In this document: positions 15,542 through 23,768 of the stretch, in pieces
How positions within the stretch are numbered: the stretch's first letter is position 1
How the letters are laid out: each line of letters opens with the position of its first letter
Assembly: GCA_030038435.1 (NCBI GenBank)
Contig: JASHOY010000033.1
Coordinates: 1 to 39,224 of the forward strand
Reading direction: 5' to 3'
DNA: 39,224 nt
DNA from: Acidobacteriaceae bacterium
Lineage (GTDB): Bacteria; Acidobacteriota; Terriglobia; Terriglobales; Acidobacteriaceae
Program-made: the position numbers and the translations under genes
Notes under the pieces: generated by a model
Seen by the model: the letters and a program-made list of their open reading frames with translations, nothing else
Database searches by the model: none
Told to the model about the DNA's origin: nothing

Positions 15542-18500
15542 ATGTCGTCGCGCCGCATCGACGGAAGCCATTTGTCCACTCGCCGGGAGATTCTGAAGGG
15601 CATGGCGCTGTCGCCGATGGCCTTTGCTGCCTCATCACTCCTTGCATCACCGCTCCGGGCAGCTCCAGTGATTCTGGCTTCGCATCGGCAAGGCGGAGTT
15701 CCTTTTACCGATCTTCGCCTGACGCCCCACTATCCTGCCCAATCTCCGCTCGCCGATATCCTCGCTCTGGTAACTCCCGGTTCCGACCGTTACATCACCG
15801 AGAAATATGCCGATGAAATCGGTTCCGTGCTGAAGAAATGGAGCAATGCTCTCAGAGCGTCTTCGGCAGGGCTGAGTGTGCTTGCCGAATCGCTCGACGA
15901 CTCGCTCGAAGCATCCACGCTGACGCCGGCTTCAGAAACGGCGCTTCGCTCTTCCTATGGCATCCGCAGTGTCCGACGCCAGTTCGCGCTCGAGTTTGGG
16001 AGCGGCCGCGACCGCTTTATCGACAGCCTGCGGCGCTGGCTGGCAGGGCCCCTCCAGATCGAGACCGCAGAATTTGAAATCTTCGCCATCGAACAGATCG
16101 CCGAAACCCCACTCGCTGTGCGTGCCGATATCCGCTATGACATCGTTTCGACCCGCGGCGGTGAGCGCAAGGAAGAGCGGGTTGGCTCCTGGCGTACGGA
16201 ATGGATCGTCAGCGAATCCGGCGCCTGGAAGGCGCGTAAGTGGCAAGCGGACCAGGAGTCGATCGCCAGCGCGGAGGGTTCTGTCTTTGTCGACGTCACG
16301 GCCCAGGCCCTCGCTGGAACCGACTCCTACCACCAGCAACTTCTCCACGGGGCCGATTACTGGCGCACCGTGCTCGACGGCGCTATCGGCATGGACGTCT
16401 ATTGTAACAATGGCGTTGCCGTCGGCGACTTCGATAATGACGGCTTCGACGATTTCTATGTTTGCCAGCCCGCGGGCTTGCCCAACCGGCTATTTCATAA
16501 TCGGGGGGACGGCAGCTTCGAAGATGTAACCGAAAAAGCCGGCCTCGGCATTCTCGACAATACCGCCTGTGCGCTCTTTGCCGATTTCGAAAACAAAGGG
16601 CTCCAGGATCTCCTTGTCGTCTGCGGAACCGGGCCCCTTCTTTATTTGAACCAGGGAAACGGAAGCTTCCGTCTCAAGCGGGACGCATTCCGTTTTTCGC
16701 GCCAGCCGCAGGGCACGTTTACGCATGCCGCAATTGCTGACTACGATGGCGACGGCCGCCTCGACGTGTACTTCTGCATGTATATGTATTATCTCGGCCT
16801 CGAACAGTATCACTATCCCGTTCCCTATTACGACGCTCGCGACGGGCCGCCAAACTGCCTTTTTCACAACCAGGGCAACGGGACTTTCGTGGAGACGACT
16901 GAAGCCGCCGGCATGAACCGGGACAACGATCGCTACACTTTCTCCTGCGCCTGGGGCGACGCCTATGGCAACGGCTTGCCCGACTTGTTCGTGTCCAATG
17001 ACTTCGGAACTTCCCAGCTTTACCGCAACAACGGAGACGGCACGTTTGCGGTTGTTTCCGCTCAGGCGGGGGTAGAGGGAGTGGGCGCGGGCATGGCCTG
17101 CTGCTGGTGCGATTTCGACAACGATGGCCGCCAGGACATCTACGTCCCCAGCATGTGGGAGGCCGCCGGGCAAAGAGTCTCCGGACAAAAGCAGTTCCAC
17201 GCCGCGGCGCCGGAGCGCATCCGCGAACTCTACCGCCGCCACGCGCGTGGCAACGCGCTGTATCGGAACCGGGGAAACGGTACGTTCGAAAATGTCGGCC
17301 ATCAGGCTGGGGTCGAGATGGGCCGCTGGTCGTGGTCCGCGGACTTCTTCGACTTCGACCACGATGGCTATTCCGACCTCTACGTGTCGAACGGCTATCT
17401 CTCCGAGCCTGACAAATACGACCTGGCAAGTTTTTTCTGGAGACAGGTTGTAGCCAAGTCCCCGGAAGACGCAACGCCCGCTCCGGCCTACGAACGCGGC
17501 TGGAACGCCATCAACGAACTGGTGCGCTCGGACCGCACCTGGCACGGTTACGCGCGCAATGTCCTGTTTTCCAATAACCATGACGGCACTTTCAGTGAGA
17601 TATCCGGGCCCTCGGGCCTGGATTTCTTTGAGGACGGCCGCACCTTCGCCCTGGCCGATATCGACCACGACGGCCGCTTGGAAATCATCCTTAAGAACCG
17701 CAATGCCCCCCAACTGCGCATCCTGCACAACGTGATCCAGGAGATTGGCGATTCCATTTCCTTTCGCCTGCGCGGCACAAAGAGCAATCGCGACGCCATC
17801 GGCACGGCAGTTACCGTCGAAGCCGGTGCACTCCGCCAAACAAAATTTCTTCAGGCCGGATCGGGGTTCCTGGCTCAGCACTCCAAGGAACTGTTCTTCG
17901 GCCTCGGATCGACGGGCGGAAAGATTGGCGCCACCATTGAGTGGCCCAGCGGCCTCAAGCAGCGCTTTGACGATCTCCCCGCGAACCACCGCATACAGAT
18001 CGACGAGGGTTCAAGCCGATTTAATGCCGCGCGCTTTGCATCTTCGCCGGCGGGCTACGCTCATGCCGGACCGCAGCCCGCCCCGGAACAACTGCCTCAA
18101 ACCGTCGCAACCTGGCTCATCGAGCCCTTGAAATCGCCCGAGTTTTCTCTGCCCGATGCGGAACGAAATATCCGCGAACTCAGGTCGTACCAGGGGAGAT
18201 TTGTACTTCTGAACTTCTGGTCTGCCATGAGCGCCGAGTGCCTTGACCAGCTTCGCAGGTTGCAAATAGGGGATCCAGCGTTAACCGCGGCTTCGCTCGC
18301 AACGCTCGCCGTCAATGTAGATAACGCCGCGAATCTCTACGCAGCTCGTTCCCTCGCACAAAAGGAGCGCTTCTCTTTTCCCGTTCTTTTTGCGACTGCC
18401 GAGGTTGCGGGCATCTACAACATCATCTACCGCCACCTGTTCGACCGCCGCAGAGATCTCCCCCTTCCGGTGTCCTTCCTCCTCGATCGGAATGGCATGA

Positions 18501-19381
18501 TCGTCAAGGTCTATCAGGGTCCGGTCGTCGCCGATCTGCTGCTCGAAGATTTGCAGTCCATCCCTGCCGGCAGCGCCGAGCGCATGCGCAAAGCACTCCC
18601 TTTTAAAGGACAACTCGTGCAGGACGCCTTCCAGCGCAACGACTTTACTTACGGCGTCGCGATGTTCCAGCATGGATATCTCGATCAGGCTGCGACTTCG
18701 TTCCAGCAGGTCATCGCTACTCGACCCAACGATGCGGACGCCTATTACAACCTGGGCACGCTCAGGCTCGGGCAGCACGACTTCGCACAGGCTCGTCAAT
18801 ATCTCGAAGCAACTCTGCGCTTGAGGCCCGACTACCCCGAAGCCTGGAATAACCTCGGCATGATGGCCGCACAAATGGGCGATGCGGATGAGGCAATTCG
18901 CAGTTTTCAAAAATCGCTCGCTCTGCGTCCTCAATATGCAACCGCGCTGCTGAATCTCGGCAACGTCTACCGCCGGCAACAGGACTTTGCAAACGCGCAG
19001 CAATGCTTCAATCGCGCCCTCCGCCTTGAGCCAGACGACGCGGAAGTGAACTACAGCTTGGGAATGCTTTATGCGCAACAAGGCCAATTCCAACAAGCGG
19101 CGGCCTATCTTGAAAAAGCTATCGCCCTGCGTCCCGACTATGCTGAAGCGCTGAACAATCTCGGCGTTCTCTTTGTCCGCAATCAGGACTTTGCGCGGGC
19201 CGAGGAACAATTCAAAACCGGCATCCGCGTAGCCCCGCAATATGATCAGTCTTACCTCAACCTGGCGCGGCTCTACGCCATGCAGAATGACCGGCAAAGG
19301 GCGCGGGATGTTCTGCTCGAATTGCTGCGCGTGCAGCCTCAGGATGCGGCGGCAAAACAGGCTTTAGAGATGCTGCAATGA
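15542..19381 (+). CDS. Tat-exported FG-GAP/ASPIC-UnbV protein fused to thioredoxin-like and TPR domains
   Basis: 1279 residues. An N-terminal twin-arginine signal (TRREILKGMA) directs export. Residues about 60-260 are a region I do not recognise. From about 285 to 735 there are FG-GAP/VCBS propeller repeats with calcium-type DFDNDGFDDFYV and DYDGDGRLDVYF loops, each paired with an N.G(N/D)G(S/T)F motif. Residues about 738-815 match ASPIC/UnbV (RGTKSNRDAIG and WPSGLKQRF). A thioredoxin/TlpA-like domain follows (about 860-1020), but its active-site motif reads SAEC at 897-900, so the first cysteine is Ser. The C-terminal 240 residues hold about seven TPRs (YYNLGTLRLGQ, AWNNLGMMAAQMGD, YAEALNNLGVLF). 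It is probably a periplasmic or surface binding/scaffold protein. The next gene, 55 bases on, is a shorter ASPIC/UnbV paralog. The start lacks a strong ribosome site but is the only one that includes the Tat motif. Confidence 0.9.
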   Translation: MSSRRIDGSHLSTRREILKGMALSPMAFAASSLLASPLRAAPVILASHRQGGVPFTDLRLTPHYPAQSPLADILALVTPGSDRYITEKYADEIGSVLKKWSNALRASSAGLSVLAESLDDSLEASTLTPASETALRSSYGIRSVRRQFALEFGSGRDRFIDSLRRWLAGPLQIETAEFEIFAIEQIAETPLAVRADIRYDIVSTRGGERKEERVGSWRTEWIVSESGAWKARKWQADQESIASAEGSVFVDVTAQALAGTDSYHQQLLHGADYWRTVLDGAIGMDVYCNNGVAVGDFDNDGFDDFYVCQPAGLPNRLFHNRGDGSFEDVTEKAGLGILDNTACALFADFENKGLQDLLVVCGTGPLLYLNQGNGSFRLKRDAFRFSRQPQGTFTHAAIADYDGDGRLDVYFCMYMYYLGLEQYHYPVPYYDARDGPPNCLFHNQGNGTFVETTEAAGMNRDNDRYTFSCAWGDAYGNGLPDLFVSNDFGTSQLYRNNGDGTFAVVSAQAGVEGVGAGMACCWCDFDNDGRQDIYVPSMWEAAGQRVSGQKQFHAAAPERIRELYRRHARGNALYRNRGNGTFENVGHQAGVEMGRWSWSADFFDFDHDGYSDLYVSNGYLSEPDKYDLASFFWRQVVAKSPEDATPAPAYERGWNAINELVRSDRTWHGYARNVLFSNNHDGTFSEISGPSGLDFFEDGRTFALADIDHDGRLEIILKNRNAPQLRILHNVIQEIGDSISFRLRGTKSNRDAIGTAVTVEAGALRQTKFLQAGSGFLAQHSKELFFGLGSTGGKIGATIEWPSGLKQRFDDLPANHRIQIDEGSSRFNAARFASSPAGYAHAGPQPAPEQLPQTVATWLIEPLKSPEFSLPDAERNIRELRSYQGRFVLLNFWSAMSAECLDQLRRLQIGDPALTAASLATLAVNVDNAANLYAARSLAQKERFSFPVLFATAEVAGIYNIIYRHLFDRRRDLPLPVSFLLDRNGMIVKVYQGPVVADLLLEDLQSIPAGSAERMRKALPFKGQLVQDAFQRNDFTYGVAMFQHGYLDQAATSFQQVIATRPNDADAYYNLGTLRLGQHDFAQARQYLEATLRLRPDYPEAWNNLGMMAAQMGDADEAIRSFQKSLALRPQYATALLNLGNVYRRQQDFANAQQCFNRALRLEPDDAEVNYSLGMLYAQQGQFQQAAAYLEKAIALRPDYAEALNNLGVLFVRNQDFARAEEQFKTGIRVAPQYDQSYLNLARLYAMQNDRQRARDVLLELLRVQPQDAAAKQALEMLQ

Positions 19382-19436
19382 CATCATTCGCAGGAGCGCG
19401 GGCGGACGCCGGATACCTCTATAATGGGCCTATCCC

Positions 19437-21218
19437 ATGACACTGCCCCGCAGGCATTTCCTCGGCTCCTCGCTCGTCGCTTTGGGCGGTACTCTTCTCG
19501 ATGCCCTACTCACTCCCATCTGGAAATGGCGAAATCCGATCGTGGTGGAAGCGGCCACCGACACCACTGAAACCTCACCTGTGCAGTATTTCGACGTCGC
19601 TCAACAGGCCGGGCTGCGCATTCCCAATGTGTGGGGCGGAATCAAGCATAAGGTGCTGATCGTCGAAACCAAGGGGAGCGGCATCGCCTTTTTCGACTAC
19701 GACAACGATGGATGGCTCGACATCTACCTGACCAACGGCAGCCGGCTGAATGAGCATTGGCCTCCCGGCCAGGCCCCCACCACGCATCTCTACAAAAACA
19801 ATCGTGACGGCACCTTCACCGATGTCTCCGAGAAGTCGGGAATCGCGCGATCCGGCTGGCAGACCGGCGTCTGCGTGGGCGACTACGACAACGACGGCTG
19901 GGACGACTTGTTTTGCACCTTTTGGGGAAGAAACATCCTCTTCCATAACAATGGAGACGGCACCTTCACCGACGTAACCCGCAAGGCCGGCCTTTACCAG
20001 GAGAAAGGGCGCTGGGGAACCGGCTCCACTTTTCTCGATTATGACCGCGATGGCCATCTCGATCTCTTTGTCTGTAACTTCGTCAAGCTTGATCCCGACA
20101 AGCCTCCATCCCCTGACGACATGACCTTCTGCCAGTGGAAAGGCATTCCCACCATGTGCGGCCCGCGCGGCCTTCCCGGCGACACCAACCTGCTTTACCA
20201 CAACAACGGCGACGGCACCTTCACTGACGTAACCGAGCAAGCCGGCATTCTCAAGCCCGGCACGCGCTATTCCATCACCGCCGTCTCTTATGACTTCGAC
20301 AACGACGGCTGGCCCGACATCTACGTCGCCGTCGATTCCATGCCCAGCATCCTCTTCAGGAACAATCACAATGGCACCTTCACTGACGTTGCCGTCATGG
20401 CCGGCTGCGCCTATAACGATGATGGCCACGAACAGGCGGGCATGGGCATCGGCGTGGCTGATTACGATTGCGACGGATGGCTCGACATCTTCAAAACCAA
20501 TTTCGTCGACGACACCTGCGACCTCTACCACAACAACGGCGATGGCACCTTCTCCGAGGTCTCCTTCAGCTCCGGCATCGGCGTCAACAACCGCTACGTG
20601 GCCTGGGGTTGCGGATTCCTGGATTACGACAACGACGGATGGCCAGACATTATGCAGGTCAACGGACACGTTTATCCCGAAGTGGATAAATACAACATCG
20701 GCGAAAGATTCAAGAATCCCCGCATCGTCTATAAGAACCTGGGCAACGGCCATTTCCAGGATGTCTCAAAACAGATGGGACCAGGCATCAGCGCCCGCTA
20801 CTCAAGCCGCGGCGCCGCCTTTGGCGACTACGACAACGACGGCGGCATCGACGCCCTCATCAACAACATGAACGATCTTCCCTCCCTCCTCCACAATACC
20901 GGCGGCAATAAACAAAACTGGATCAAGATCAAGCTGCTCGGCACAAAATGCAACCGCACCGCCATCGGCGCGCGCGTGCGCGTTGTCATCGGCAAGCACG
21001 CGCAGATCGATGAAGTCCACAGCGGCGGCAGCGTCATGTCGCAAAGCGACCTGCGCCTTCATTTCGGACTGGGCCGCACGCAAACCGTCGACCTCATCGA
21101 GGTGAAGTGGCCAACCACACAGGCGGTCGAGCGCTTCACCGCCGTCAGGGCAAATCAGATTCTCACCATTCGCGAGGGCGCCGGAATCGTTTCCAATTTC
21201 ACGCCGCAGAAATCCTGA
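19437..21218 (+). CDS. Tat-exported CRTAC1-like FG-GAP/ASPIC-UnbV protein
   Basis: 593 residues with a twin-arginine signal (LPRRHFLGSSLVALGG). Residues about 50-490 are FG-GAP/VCBS repeats with at least six calcium-loop motifs of the form DYDNDGWLDIYL. They alternate with YKNNRDGTFTDV-type strands, as expected of a seven-bladed propeller. Residues about 494-585 form the ASPIC/UnbV domain (LLGTKCNRTAIGARV, then LRLHFGLG and VKWPTTQAVERF). This family is common in Acidobacteriota and Planctomycetes, and its function is not established. It lacks the thioredoxin-like and TPR extension of the upstream paralog. The 55-base gap and shared strand suggest co-transcription. TATAAT at 19420-19425 lies just before the gene but has no clear -35. 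Confidence 0.92.
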   Translation: MTLPRRHFLGSSLVALGGTLLDALLTPIWKWRNPIVVEAATDTTETSPVQYFDVAQQAGLRIPNVWGGIKHKVLIVETKGSGIAFFDYDNDGWLDIYLTNGSRLNEHWPPGQAPTTHLYKNNRDGTFTDVSEKSGIARSGWQTGVCVGDYDNDGWDDLFCTFWGRNILFHNNGDGTFTDVTRKAGLYQEKGRWGTGSTFLDYDRDGHLDLFVCNFVKLDPDKPPSPDDMTFCQWKGIPTMCGPRGLPGDTNLLYHNNGDGTFTDVTEQAGILKPGTRYSITAVSYDFDNDGWPDIYVAVDSMPSILFRNNHNGTFTDVAVMAGCAYNDDGHEQAGMGIGVADYDCDGWLDIFKTNFVDDTCDLYHNNGDGTFSEVSFSSGIGVNNRYVAWGCGFLDYDNDGWPDIMQVNGHVYPEVDKYNIGERFKNPRIVYKNLGNGHFQDVSKQMGPGISARYSSRGAAFGDYDNDGGIDALINNMNDLPSLLHNTGGNKQNWIKIKLLGTKCNRTAIGARVRVVIGKHAQIDEVHSGGSVMSQSDLRLHFGLGRTQTVDLIEVKWPTTQAVERFTAVRANQILTIREGAGIVSNFTPQKS

Positions 21219-21314
21219 GCCAGCCATACAGGAGCCAAATCCGCACTCCGGCCTCACATCGGCCGGCGCTTGAGCATCACCATCTCTGCTTGGACACAGG
21301 CGGCAAAGGCTCGC

Positions 21315-22976
21315 TTATTGCGCGGGCTGCTGCTTATCCGCCCGGCCGGGCAAAACCACCACAAACTGCTTCACCGCCAATCGCTGGCGCTGGATCTCCG
21401 CAGCCTGTTTCCTGGCGATCGCATCGTGCAGTTGAAATTGCTCCCGCGCCTTCGTCTTTTCCCCCGCGCGCTCGTATGCGACTCCCAGCCGATAGTGGGC
21501 TTCGCTCAGCTCCGGGTTGGCTTCTATCGCCTGCAGATAAAGACCAATGGCCTGTTCCCACTGCTTCTGCCCCGCGCTCAGGTTCCCAAGCTCGAAATAC
21601 CCATCCGCGCATTCAGGGTCGAGTGTTACTGCCCGGGTAAGCAGCGCTTTCACGCTCTCCATGATCCGCGGGTCCGCTTCCTGGCCCTGTTGCTTCCATA
21701 ACGCCATACCGTAGTAATAATTGGCCAGGGAATCTGCAGGCCTTAGCTTCTCGAATCGTTGCAGCTTCGCCACCACGCAAGGCAGCGGATCAGGCGCCGC
21801 AACCTCGATCTTCCCCATGAACAGGTAAGGCTCCGGATTCTCCGGGCTCAGATCCGATGCCCGGCACAGATCCAGCGCCGCCCTGTCGTACTCTGCGCCG
21901 GCAAACAGCGCCGCGCCACGCGCCGTCAGCATCCGCGCCGAATCCGGATAAAGCCTCACCCCTTCGTCAAACACCTCATTCGCCTGCCAGATGGCGCGAT
22001 GAATCAGCAATTCCGATCCCCAGGCAAAATAGTTGTCCTCACTCGGGTCCTCGCTGGCCGCCTCCTGAAACTCCCGCACCGCCGACAGCGGATCGCCCAG
22101 CTTCTCATCGAGTTCGCCCTCCATGCGGCGCAGCTCCGCGCTGGGACGCCGGGTCAGCATCCGTCGAACATGCTCGCGCGCCTGCGCATCGTCGCCCGCC
22201 ATTCTTAGCGCCTGCGCAAGATCGTATTCGTCGTCATAACTGGCGGGATCGGCCTCATACGCCCTCTGCAGCGGCAAAAGGGCTTCCTTGTACCTTCCCG
22301 CCTGAATATAGAACGCCCCCAGCCGGTAATTGGCCGCGAAGCCTTCGGGATCCTTCGCCGCCGCATCGCGCAATGCAGTCTCCGATTCCTCCCCCCTGCC
22401 CGCTCCGCCAGCCGCACCCGCCGCCGCAGCTTCCGCGCTGCCCGCTTTCAGGTCCACCGCCTGCCGCGTAAGCGCCTCGCTGGTCCTCAACATCGAATCC
22501 GAACCGTGCCCTCCCGCAGCCGTCCAGTCGGTCACCGCGGCAATGGCAAAATCGGGTTTGTCCGCAAACTGCATCGCCTGGCTGGCGTCGCCCGCCGCCG
22601 CTCCTTTCGGCTGCGCGCCGGCGTCGCCAAGCACCAGGCCCACCGGCGGCTGCTCGCCGCTCCCGGTCACGGTCACCGCAACTGGCGCGCTGCGCAACCT
22701 TCCCCGGCTTGCCGTCAATGTAAATGCTCCCCTCGCCACTCCAGGAAAGGCGAAGCGCCCTGCCGTGTCGGTGCTGACCGCTCGTGAAACCTCCAGGCTC
22801 TTTCCCTGCAGCACCACCTGCGCATCGGCCACCGCTCTCCCGGCAGCATCACGCACCACCCCGCGCAAAACGGCGCTCTGCGGCTGCTCTCCCCCCGCCG
22901 CCCGCGCCAACACCAGCGCCACCACCGCCAGGAGCAATAAAGGCTGGGCGCGCCGCAACACTTGTCTCACTGCCAT
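21315..22976 (-). CDS. Secreted TPR-repeat protein with carboxypeptidase-regulatory-like domain, copy 2
   Basis: About 553 residues from ATG 22976, which begins a good signal sequence (RRAQPLLLLAVVALVLARAA) and has AGGG eight bases upstream. ATG 23003 and 23087 are in frame but add an untypical N-terminus. Residues about 35-110 form a carboxypeptidase-regulatory-like beta-sandwich (VLRGVVRDAAGRAVADAQV), the same module type that heads the TonB receptors. A low-complexity Ala/Gly linker and about eight TPRs follow. The TPR part is paralogous to the protein at 10995-9580 (DPSEDNYFAWGSELLIHR, YPDSARM, C-terminal VKQFV). It is convergent with the ASPIC/UnbV pair and is probably a periplasmic scaffold of the same system. 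Confidence 0.83.
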   Translation of the reverse strand: MAVRQVLRRAQPLLLLAVVALVLARAAGGEQPQSAVLRGVVRDAAGRAVADAQVVLQGKSLEVSRAVSTDTAGRFAFPGVARGAFTLTASRGRLRSAPVAVTVTGSGEQPPVGLVLGDAGAQPKGAAAGDASQAMQFADKPDFAIAAVTDWTAAGGHGSDSMLRTSEALTRQAVDLKAGSAEAAAAGAAGGAGRGEESETALRDAAAKDPEGFAANYRLGAFYIQAGRYKEALLPLQRAYEADPASYDDEYDLAQALRMAGDDAQAREHVRRMLTRRPSAELRRMEGELDEKLGDPLSAVREFQEAASEDPSEDNYFAWGSELLIHRAIWQANEVFDEGVRLYPDSARMLTARGAALFAGAEYDRAALDLCRASDLSPENPEPYLFMGKIEVAAPDPLPCVVAKLQRFEKLRPADSLANYYYGMALWKQQGQEADPRIMESVKALLTRAVTLDPECADGYFELGNLSAGQKQWEQAIGLYLQAIEANPELSEAHYRLGVAYERAGEKTKAREQFQLHDAIARKQAAEIQRQRLAVKQFVVVLPGRADKQQPAQ

Positions 22977-23300
22977 TCTTCGCGCCCTGCGCGCGCCGCC
23001 CATGGCTGAAAACAAGCCCTGCAAATCGAAGATCCCTTCTTCCAGCCCCTCTCGAATGGGCCTACCCATCTGGCTCGCAAAGCTCATCGATTCCCCTGAG
23101 ATTTCATCCAGATTGTACGACTACGGCAACAAACACGGAATCCACCCCTACACCCGCAGCCTCAAGTTTCCATCCCAATTCGGGCCTGCCATCCTCTCCA
23201 AACTCCCCATCCCGCCCAATTTGGCAGTCGGCTCGCCCAGGCGCCCGGAGGTGTGCGATTCGTCACAAGTCAGCAAGAAAAAGAACGCCATAATGCCCCC

Positions 23301-23320
23301 AATCGCACCAGAATCGCACC
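23301..23320. repeat. Two direct repeats spaced one helical turn
   Basis: AATCGCACC occurs at 23301-23309 and 23312-23320, with an 11-base period, so both copies face the same side of the helix. The pair lies about 60 bases upstream of the small gene at 23378. It may be an activator site, or chance in the otherwise featureless spacer 22977-23377. Confidence 0.3.
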
Positions 23321-23377
23321 TTCGTAATCTGATCATGTGTGCGGAGCCGGGCGAAGAACCAATCGAGAGCATTGACC

Positions 23378-23728
23378 ATGGCAGCGTCCACATCTACGGC
23401 TTTCCCGGTCTCCATTCCGCCTGCGGCCGGCCACTCCTTCTCCGCGCCCTCCAACCGCCGCCGCCACATCGACCAGGCTTCCGGACGCGCCCTCGAGGCC
23501 CTCAGCCACGCCATCGAGTACCTGACTGACGAGCTCATCCACAACGGCGGCCTGATCTCGGCCAACAACCCCCAGGTGGAAGCTGTTCAGCTCCTCATGG
23601 CCCTCAATCGCCAGGTTTACTTCGAGTGCCCCATCGTGCAGACCTTCGCCGACCGCTGCCGCTCATTTCTTCGCTTCCGCTCCGCTTCCGCCGCCCCATC
23701 CACTTCCATCTCTTCGAGCCGGTGGTGA
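23378..23728 (+). CDS. Small conserved-looking hypothetical protein
   Basis: 116 residues. The N-terminal 30 residues are Ser/Pro/Ala-rich and probably disordered. The middle is a compact helical segment (RALEALSHAIEYLTDELI, then QVEAVQLLMALNRQVYFECP, then FADRC) with codon use like real genes here. I do not recognise a domain. No signal peptide or membrane helix is visible, so it is likely cytoplasmic. ATG 23378 is preceded by CGAGAG at a suitable distance; the longer frame from 23339 has no ribosome site. The gene is convergent with the permease gene ending at 23769. Confidence 0.7.
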   Translation: MAASTSTAFPVSIPPAAGHSFSAPSNRRRHIDQASGRALEALSHAIEYLTDELIHNGGLISANNPQVEAVQLLMALNRQVYFECPIVQTFADRCRSFLRFRSASAAPSTSISSSRW

Positions 23729-23768
23729 AACTCCCCAACTGCCGCGCCTTCGGCGCCCCCGCCCGGCC

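Noticed and set aside
16490-17989. Minus-strand frame of 499 codons opposite the ASPIC/UnbV fusion
   Set aside because: Mirror of the repeated D-D-N-D-G calcium loops, giving Val/Ile/Glu-rich text; no ribosome site or known domain.
19420-19425. TATAAT before the second ASPIC/UnbV gene as a promoter
   Set aside because: No -35 hexamer at a suitable distance and the gene is only 55 bases behind its paralog on the same strand; kept as a remark only.
19575-20753. Minus-strand frame of 392 codons opposite the second ASPIC/UnbV gene
   Set aside because: Same shadow effect of the FG-GAP repeats; the apparent repeats come from the coding strand.
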